From Phascolarctobacterium_B sp045598345 (GTDB lineage: Bacteria > Bacillota > Negativicutes > Acidaminococcales > Acidaminococcaceae): 8,483 nucleotides of DNA. Under the pieces are notes generated by a model. That model saw only the letters and a program-made list of their open reading frames with translations, did no database searches and had not been told where the DNA came from. The translations under genes and the position numbers were made by a program. The stretch covers positions 1 to 8,483 of the forward strand of contig JAZLLX010000086.1 of the NCBI GenBank assembly GCA_045598345.1, given 5' to 3'. Shown here one piece after another: positions 5,238 to 8,483 of the stretch (positions within the stretch are counted from its first letter, which is position 1; every line of letters begins with the position of its first letter).

Positions 5238-5849
5238 ATGATTAGTATTCCCAAGAGTTTGGATTTCCTGATTGAAGACAACACCCGTGAGGTGTGCGAC
5301 TTCTACATGAAACTCCTGAAAGTCAAAAACCAGCATATCTACACCCACAGTTGTCAGGTTGCCAATTATTCCGCCAGCATTGCGGCGAAATTAGGTCTTG
5401 ACCCCAAGGAAATTGGCTGTATCAAGATGAGCGCTTTGCTCCACGATATCGGCACTTTGTCCGTTCCCAACAATATTTTGAATAAATATCCTTATTTGAC
5501 CGTCAGGGAAAATGCCGCCTACAAGCGTCATGCCGCCGCCGGTGCGGCCATGTTGGAAAACTTGCCGGAGTTTGCGAATATTATTCACATTATTTATAAC
5601 CATCACGAAACCTGGGACGGCAAGGGTTATCCCAATCATATCAAGGGCAACAATATCCCCATCGGCGCCAGGATTGTGGCAGTGGCAGATTACTACGATG
5701 CCTATATCAACCCGGCTACACAGAACTACCGCAAACCGCCGGAAAATGCCCTGAAAGAGCTGAAAGACAAGATGGGCACGCTCTTTGACCCGGAAGTGGT
5801 CAAGGCATTTATTGCGGTGCTGCCCAAACCGAGAAGTAAGAAAGAGTAG
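5238..5849 (+). CDS. Stand-alone HD-GYP domain protein (putative cyclic-dinucleotide phosphodiesterase)
   Basis: Predicted 203-aa soluble cytoplasmic protein consisting almost entirely of an HD-GYP-type metal phosphohydrolase domain. Visible motifs: H37 (YTHSCQVANYS), the HD pair H69-D70 in LLHDIG, H98 (YKRHAAAGAAML), H122-H123-E124 with D127-G128-G130-Y131-P132 (HHETWDGKGYP), and D151 in AVADYYDAY. All expected metal ligands are present. The usual HDIGK is HDIGT here. HD-GYP domains hydrolyse c-di-GMP or related dinucleotides in characterised members; the substrate here is unknown. There is no receiver, PAS or membrane segment, unlike most family members. The start is set by GAGG at 5229-5232, 5 nt before ATG. 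It appears monocistronic. No terminator follows before the antisense-RNA promoter at 5860, so its mRNA may run to the terminator at 5947-5991. Confidence 0.88.
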   Translation: MISIPKSLDFLIEDNTREVCDFYMKLLKVKNQHIYTHSCQVANYSASIAAKLGLDPKEIGCIKMSALLHDIGTLSVPNNILNKYPYLTVRENAAYKRHAAAGAAMLENLPEFANIIHIIYNHHETWDGKGYPNHIKGNNIPIGARIVAVADYYDAYINPATQNYRKPPENALKELKDKMGTLFDPEVVKAFIAVLPKPRSKKE

Positions 5850-5859
5850 CAAAAATTAT

Positions 5860-5888
5860 TTGACAAATCACGCTTATTTTGCTAAAAT
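5860..5888 (+). promoter_or_regulatory. Promoter of the antitoxin RNA
   Basis: TTGACA (5860-5865), a 17-nt spacer and TGC TAAAAT (-10 at 5883-5888, extended). A near-perfect sigma70 promoter placed 11 bp after the HD-GYP stop with no open frame behind it, as expected for a small RNA. Confidence 0.85.
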
Positions 5889-5894
5889 AGAAAC

Positions 5895-5992
5895 ATAAAA
5901 AAAGACAACCGCCCACAAGGTGGCTGCCGATAAAGAGTGTTATTAAAAGAACACCACTCTATTGGAAGGACAGAGTGGTGTTCTTATTTTTG
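5895..5992 (+). ncRNA. Antisense RNA, putative type I antitoxin
   Basis: Inferred ~95-nt RNA from the promoter at 5860-5888 to the terminator at 5947-5991. It encodes no peptide with a ribosome site. Its 3' part is complementary to the 3' end of the toxin mRNA transcribed from the other strand. Its 5' part (5901-5931, AAAGACAACCG ... GGTGGCTGCCG) closely resembles the 5' part of the toxin mRNA in the same sense. The layout matches convergent type I systems (Fst/RNAII, TxpA/RatA). Ends are predicted from promoter and hairpin only. Confidence 0.72.
5947..5991. terminator. Bidirectional terminator shared by toxin and antitoxin transcripts
   Basis: A 14-bp perfect stem, AAGAACACCACTCT (5947-5960) and AGAGTGGTGTTCTT (5972-5985), with an 11-nt loop. 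It is followed by ATTTTTG on the plus strand and TTTTAATA on the minus strand. It stops the antitoxin RNA, and the HD-GYP mRNA if that reads through. It also stops the toxin mRNA, so the two RNAs overlap by at least the hairpin length. Confidence 0.9.
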
Positions 5993-6082
5993 TCACGTTT
6001 TTACAAGCATAAGAATGAATGTAAGTAACGCTAACAGAAAAGAGCCAAAGGACATTAAGTCCTTGAAGTCAAATTTCTTCAT
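5993..6082 (-). CDS. Small hydrophobic toxin peptide, holin-like type I toxin
   Basis: Predicted 29-aa peptide with a charged N-terminus (MKKFDFKD), one membrane segment at residues ~10-27 (MSFGSFLLALLTFILMLV) and a short KT tail. The FGSFLLALLTFI core resembles the 'putative holin-like toxin' family of Firmicutes, whose studied relatives are membrane-acting type I toxins; the match is from memory of the family pattern. The ribosome site GGAGG (6091-6095) lies 8 nt before ATG. It has its own promoter at 6148-6176, a ~60-nt leader, and ends at the terminator shared with the antisense RNA. Expression is probably limited by that RNA. The alternative is a non-toxic small membrane peptide. Too short for ordinary ORF calling. 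Confidence 0.78.
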   Translation of the reverse strand: MKKFDFKDLMSFGSFLLALLTFILMLVKT

Positions 6083-6147
6083 AAGCACCACCTCCATTCT
6101 GTTACGAATAGCGGCAGTCCACCCCGTTCACGGTTGTCTTTGTGTGT

Positions 6148-6176
6148 ATTATAGCAAAAATTCCTTGTGTACGCAA
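6148..6176 (-). promoter_or_regulatory. Promoter of the toxin mRNA
   Basis: On the minus strand TTGCGT (6171-6176), a 17-nt spacer and TGC TATAAT (6148-6153, extended perfect -10). Its -35 and spacer lie within the inverted repeat at 6157-6184. Confidence 0.8.
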
Positions 6177-6184
6177 GGAATTTT
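6157..6184. promoter_or_regulatory. Inverted repeat over the toxin promoter
   Basis: AAAATTCCTTG (6157-6167) and CAAGGAATTTT (6174-6184) are perfect 11-bp arms around TGTACG. The arms cover the -35 and spacer of the toxin promoter. This could be a repressor operator or a bidirectional terminator shielding the locus from the repeat-rich flank. The sequence does not decide between them. Confidence 0.5.
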
Positions 6185-6280
6185 GTTTCATCACAGGAAT
6201 TTTTTTGTAGTGAGTAATTAGTAATGAGCAATGAGTAATTGCGGTGATATGTTCCTGTAATTAAAATTAAAAAAGCCCGC

Positions 6281-6317
6281 TAAATGCGAACTTTTTTCCC
6301 GCCCAGGCGTGGGCGGG
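6281..6317 (-). repeat. R2 hairpin 2, reverse-orientation copy
   Basis: AAATGCGAACTTTTTT leads into CCCGCCCA (6298-6305), loop GGCG, TGGGCGGG (6310-6317). Matches 4358-4392, and both are followed by a GGAACAT-bounded unit holding GGGTCGCTCTC or GAGTCGCTCTC and a promoter-like end. The gene-free interval 6185-6706 consists of this, the promoter-bearing unit, R2 copy c, an R3 copy and R1 copy d. Confidence 0.7.
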
Positions 6318-6385
6318 GTGGCAATCGTTAGGAACATAAGTGGATTGACGGGGTGGGTCGCTCTCTACGACTGAAGAACCCAAAC

Positions 6386-6413
6386 TTGACACAATACTAA
6401 CTATTGCTATAAT
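6386..6413 (+). promoter_or_regulatory. Near-consensus promoter carried by a repeat unit
   Basis: TTGACA (6386-6391), a 16-nt spacer and TGC TATAAT (6408-6413). It lies at the end of a ~90-nt unit that starts GGAACAT (6332) and recurs at ~4404-4500. It points into R2 copy c and the 3' end of the deacetylase gene (antisense). Transcription would yield a hairpin-rich non-coding RNA. No coding frame follows. Confidence 0.6.
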
Positions 6414-6454
6414 CACAGGAACTTTACACCGAAATTTATAACTTCTAACTACAA

Positions 6455-6530
6455 GCGAGCGACCCCACCACCAGCCACCAAAAAACTATCGCTGGTCCCC
6501 CGCCCCACGCCTGGGGCGGAAAAAGTCAGC
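6455..6530 (+). repeat. Two-hairpin repeat R2, copy c
   Basis: GCGAGCGACCCCACC start; hairpin 1 ACCAGC with GCTGGT; hairpin 2 CCGCCCCA (6500-6507), loop CGCC, TGGGGCGG (6512-6519). Almost identical to 438-516 upstream and to 4575-4706 downstream, so it links the two other copies. An R3 copy (6551-6572) follows. Confidence 0.85.
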
Positions 6531-6607
6531 ACTCTGCCAACTCCCCTACTATAATCACAGGAACATCTTACCACAACTTTAAGTTTTAAGTTTTTATCTT
6601 TTCATTA

Positions 6608-6681
6608 GCAACTGCGTAATCCGCACCCCCAGTCACCTTTCTATGTTCCTATAGGTGCCAGCCCCCGCCCTTGCGGGGGCT
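6608..6681 (-). repeat. Interspersed repeat R1, copy d
   Basis: Reverse orientation: hairpin AGCCCCCGC/GCGGGGGCT (6660-6681), then a GGAACATAGAAAGG link and the GACTGGGGGTGCGGATTACG segment. It matches 22-103 across its length. The hairpin begins 26 bp past the deacetylase stop and may serve as its terminator, though no T-run follows. Confidence 0.85.
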
Positions 6682-6706
6682 ATTCATGTTCCTGTAAGCT
6701 AATTAT

Positions 6707-8020
6707 TTACAATTCCTCAATCTCCCCCGTAGCAATATCTTGAACCAGCACATACATCCATTTTCCCGTTTTCTTTTCTTTCCACGCCTCGTCATGTGCC
6801 ATGCTGTGGCAATGTTCACAGGCAGTGCGGGGCAGGCAAACTATGAAGGCGCTTTGGTCGCCAAAGCGTGTACCTTCCGCCGCTGTCTTAATGGTGAAAT
6901 ATCCGCCGCAATCACAATAACGGATGGTTTCTACCTGCTCTTCACGGATTCCTTCCTCATCGTAATAAATATGTTTCTTGCGGCTCCAAACCCCATGACA
7001 CTGGGCAAGGAGTTGTTTTTGTGTCTTTTCTCGGTTAAAGTAAATTTCCCCGCTTTGGTTTATCAGTTCGTCCACCCGCTGATTGCACCGTTTGTCCTGC
7101 GGACGCAAACCGCTTAAATCCGGCTCCACCACATGACTGTAATCCATACCCGCCATTGCCAAAATAATACCAGTATTCACATAAGGCAGGGCGCTTTCCA
7201 CCGAATAACCGCCTTCCAAAACCGCAATATCCGCCTTCAACTTATCCGCCAGACGGGCATACCCCTGTGCGGTAATCTGCATATTGGCAAGGGGGTCAGA
7301 AAAATGGTTGTCCTGACCTGCGGAGTTAATCACAATTTCCGGCTGGAAATCATCCAACATAGGACGGATAAGCCCGTCAAACAGACGGTGTAATCCTTCA
7401 TCCCCCGTAGTTGGCAAAAGGGGCAGATTGATATTTGTACCCCAAGCGGCAGGACTGCCTGCCTCATCCGGGAACCCCGTACCGGGATAAAGTGTACGCC
7501 CGTCCTGATGGAAAGAAATATACAAGGTGTTCGGGTCGTGATAGAACACATCCTGACTGCCGTCACCATGATGCACATCCGTGTCCACTACCGCCACTTT
7601 TTTAATGCCATAAGTAGAACGAAGATACTCTACCATTATGGCTTCAATATTCACGGTGCAAAATCCCCTAATACCGTGTACAACCCGCATAGCGTGATGT
7701 CCGGGCGGACGGACAAGGGCGAAGGCACGCTGCACTTCTTTTTTCATAACCGCATCCGCCGCCACCAAACAGCCGCCCGCACTGGTCAAATGGGCTGGTG
7801 TAATAAGCCGGGCAATATTCGGCACACCGATATGTGCCCTTTGCAAGTCCTCAATTTTGGCAATGCGGGGACGGTATTCTTTTATTTCAGGGCAGTCAAA
7901 CAGCCCTTCCTCCTCCAACTGGTCACGGGTATAAAGCAACCGTTCCTGCCGCTCCGGATGCCCCGGAGACAAGTACCAGTCAAAGGCGGGGAAAAATGTT
8001 AGACCAAGTGTATTTTTCAT
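6707..8020 (-). CDS. Histone deacetylase-family amidohydrolase with Cys-rich C-terminal extension
   Basis: Predicted 437-aa cytoplasmic protein of the arginase/deacetylase fold (HDAC/AcuC/AphA superfamily). These enzymes use one zinc ion to deacetylate lysine or acetyl-polyamine substrates; the substrate here is unknown. Motifs in order: SPGHPERQERL (18-28), tandem His in RPPGHHA (H108, H109), GFCTVN (119-124), metal ligands D148 and H150 in DVHHGDG, third ligand D237 in SAGQDNHFSDP, and Y272 in LEGGY. All catalytic residues are present. The deacetylase domain ends near residue 300. The last ~135 residues are extra and hold C369-x-C371, C395 and C401-xx-C404, a possible zinc-binding site. The start is fixed by GGAGG (8030-8034), 9 nt before ATG. 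It stands alone between repeats with no partner gene. No clear -35/-10 pair was found; the A/T-rich upstream repeat contains TATAAT. Confidence 0.9.
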   Translation of the reverse strand: MKNTLGLTFFPAFDWYLSPGHPERQERLLYTRDQLEEEGLFDCPEIKEYRPRIAKIEDLQRAHIGVPNIARLITPAHLTSAGGCLVAADAVMKKEVQRAFALVRPPGHHAMRVVHGIRGFCTVNIEAIMVEYLRSTYGIKKVAVVDTDVHHGDGSQDVFYHDPNTLYISFHQDGRTLYPGTGFPDEAGSPAAWGTNINLPLLPTTGDEGLHRLFDGLIRPMLDDFQPEIVINSAGQDNHFSDPLANMQITAQGYARLADKLKADIAVLEGGYSVESALPYVNTGIILAMAGMDYSHVVEPDLSGLRPQDKRCNQRVDELINQSGEIYFNREKTQKQLLAQCHGVWSRKKHIYYDEEGIREEQVETIRYCDCGGYFTIKTAAEGTRFGDQSAFIVCLPRTACEHCHSMAHDEAWKEKKTGKWMYVLVQDIATGEIEEL

Positions 8021-8118
8021 AATATAAATCCTCCAAAAAACTAAAAATTATAAGTTAAAAGTTAAAAATTATGGTGAAATGTTCCTGTGATTAAATAACA
8101 GGATACAGGAACATAGGT

Positions 8119-8183
8119 AGCCCCCGCCCTTGCGGGGGCTGTCGCCGTTAAGTTTTTCCGGTGGGCGACTGGGGGTGCGGATT
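8119..8183 (+). repeat. Interspersed repeat R1, copy c, overlapping the DUF559 gene end
   Basis: Hairpin AGCCCCCGC/GCGGGGGCT (8119-8140), then GTTAAGTTTTTC and GGTGGGCGACTGGGGGTGCG, matching 4268-4340. The match stops at GGATT (8183), where other copies continue ACGCAG but this one enters DUF559 coding sequence. The region 8041-8118 before it holds an A/T-rich spacer and a reverse R3 copy (8073-8093). Confidence 0.85.
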
Positions 8184-8483
8184 GATACGGTCTTTTACAA
8201 CCCTGTCTATCTCCGAACATACCGAATAAAAATTATTATCCACATCCAAATTAGAAAAACGAATAAGCATTATATTTTGTGCTGCAAGATTTTCTGCCCT
8301 TATTTTGTCTTGTTGTTCTTTTTGAGGATTGTAATGCCCTCACCCATCCAATTCTACTGCCAATAATGCTTTTGTACAGAAAAAATCAACAATATAATTT
8401 TGAATAACTTTTTGCCTTTGAAAACGTACTTCATACCCCCGCAAAAACTGATACCACAACTTGTTTTCCCAAGGTGTCATATT
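8148..8483 (-). pseudogene. DUF559 domain protein, 3' part, interrupted by in-frame TGA
   Basis: The frame runs off the window edge, so the N-terminus is missing. From the edge it reads MTPWENKLWYQFLRGYEVRF, then NYIVDFFCTKALLAVELDG, a TGA at 8340-8342, then GHYNPQKEQQDKIRAENL and IMLIRFSNLDVDNNFYSV, ending at TAA (8148-8150). This is the conserved DUF559 (Vsr/endonuclease-like fold) pattern: RxQ, NYIVDF, ELDG(x)(x)HY, RFSN. The TGA falls exactly in the DGxxHY motif, so a nonsense change rather than a frameshift separates the halves. The last 11 residues (NPHPQSPTGKT) and the stop come from repeat R1. Cellular role unknown; DUF559 proteins are thought to be nucleases. A sequencing error at one base is possible. 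Confidence 0.78.

Noticed and set aside
5937..6221. 94-codon plus-strand open frame over the toxin locus
   Set aside because: It crosses the bidirectional terminator and the toxin gene antisense. The promoter and terminator layout supports a non-coding RNA instead.
22..6681. Composite transposon bounded by inverted R1 copies (22-103 and 6608-6681)
   Set aside because: R1 also occurs inside and outside this interval in both orientations. There is no transposase and no target duplication.
7508..8002. 164-codon plus-strand open frame
   Set aside because: It is the mirror of the deacetylase gene, which carries all family motifs and a proper ribosome site.

Overview
The window looks like a chromosomal segment from a diderm Firmicute (Negativicutes). 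The main reason is a tandem pair of genes for outer-membrane proteins with the OmpM/Mep45-type layout: signal peptide, one SLH domain, a short coiled coil, and a beta-barrel ending in an aromatic residue. An Acidaminococcaceae/Phascolarctobacterium-like genus is my guess; the sequence alone does not prove it.

Layout. 1-662: gene-free, packed with GC-rich hairpin repeats, A/T-rich micro-repeat spacers and a 70-bp near-palindrome. 663-3451 (minus strand): a consensus sigma70 promoter, a ~165-nt structured leader, two SLH-porin genes separated by a hairpin, and a strong intrinsic terminator. 3476-5160: 1.7 kb without a convincing protein gene, holding a mosaic of repeats, a 163-bp MITE-like element flanked by TA, a pair of AACGTT palindromes, and a 209-bp GC-rich block closed by inverted repeats. 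5180-5849 (plus): a small stand-alone HD-GYP protein. 5860-6184: a compact convergent locus that I read as a type I toxin-antitoxin module. It has a 29-aa holin-like membrane peptide on the minus strand and a ~95-nt antisense RNA on the plus strand, meeting at a shared bidirectional terminator. 6185-6706: more mosaic repeats. 6707-8020 (minus): a histone-deacetylase-fold amidohydrolase with a Cys-rich C-terminal extension. 8148-8483 (minus): the 3' part of a DUF559 (endonuclease-like fold) gene with an in-frame TGA; its last codons and stop lie inside a copy of the interspersed repeat.

The most notable system is the intergenic repeat family. It has three recurring parts: a 17-22-nt motif centred on GGAACAT, a two-hairpin element whose stems change in a compensatory way between copies, and an AGCCCCCGC hairpin module. 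Two copies carry near-consensus promoters. One copy is joined to the DUF559 reading frame, which suggests (inference only) a REP/RAYT-like relationship between repeat and nuclease.

The porins, the HD-GYP protein, the TA module and the deacetylase show no obvious shared pathway. They are separate transcription units set among repeats.
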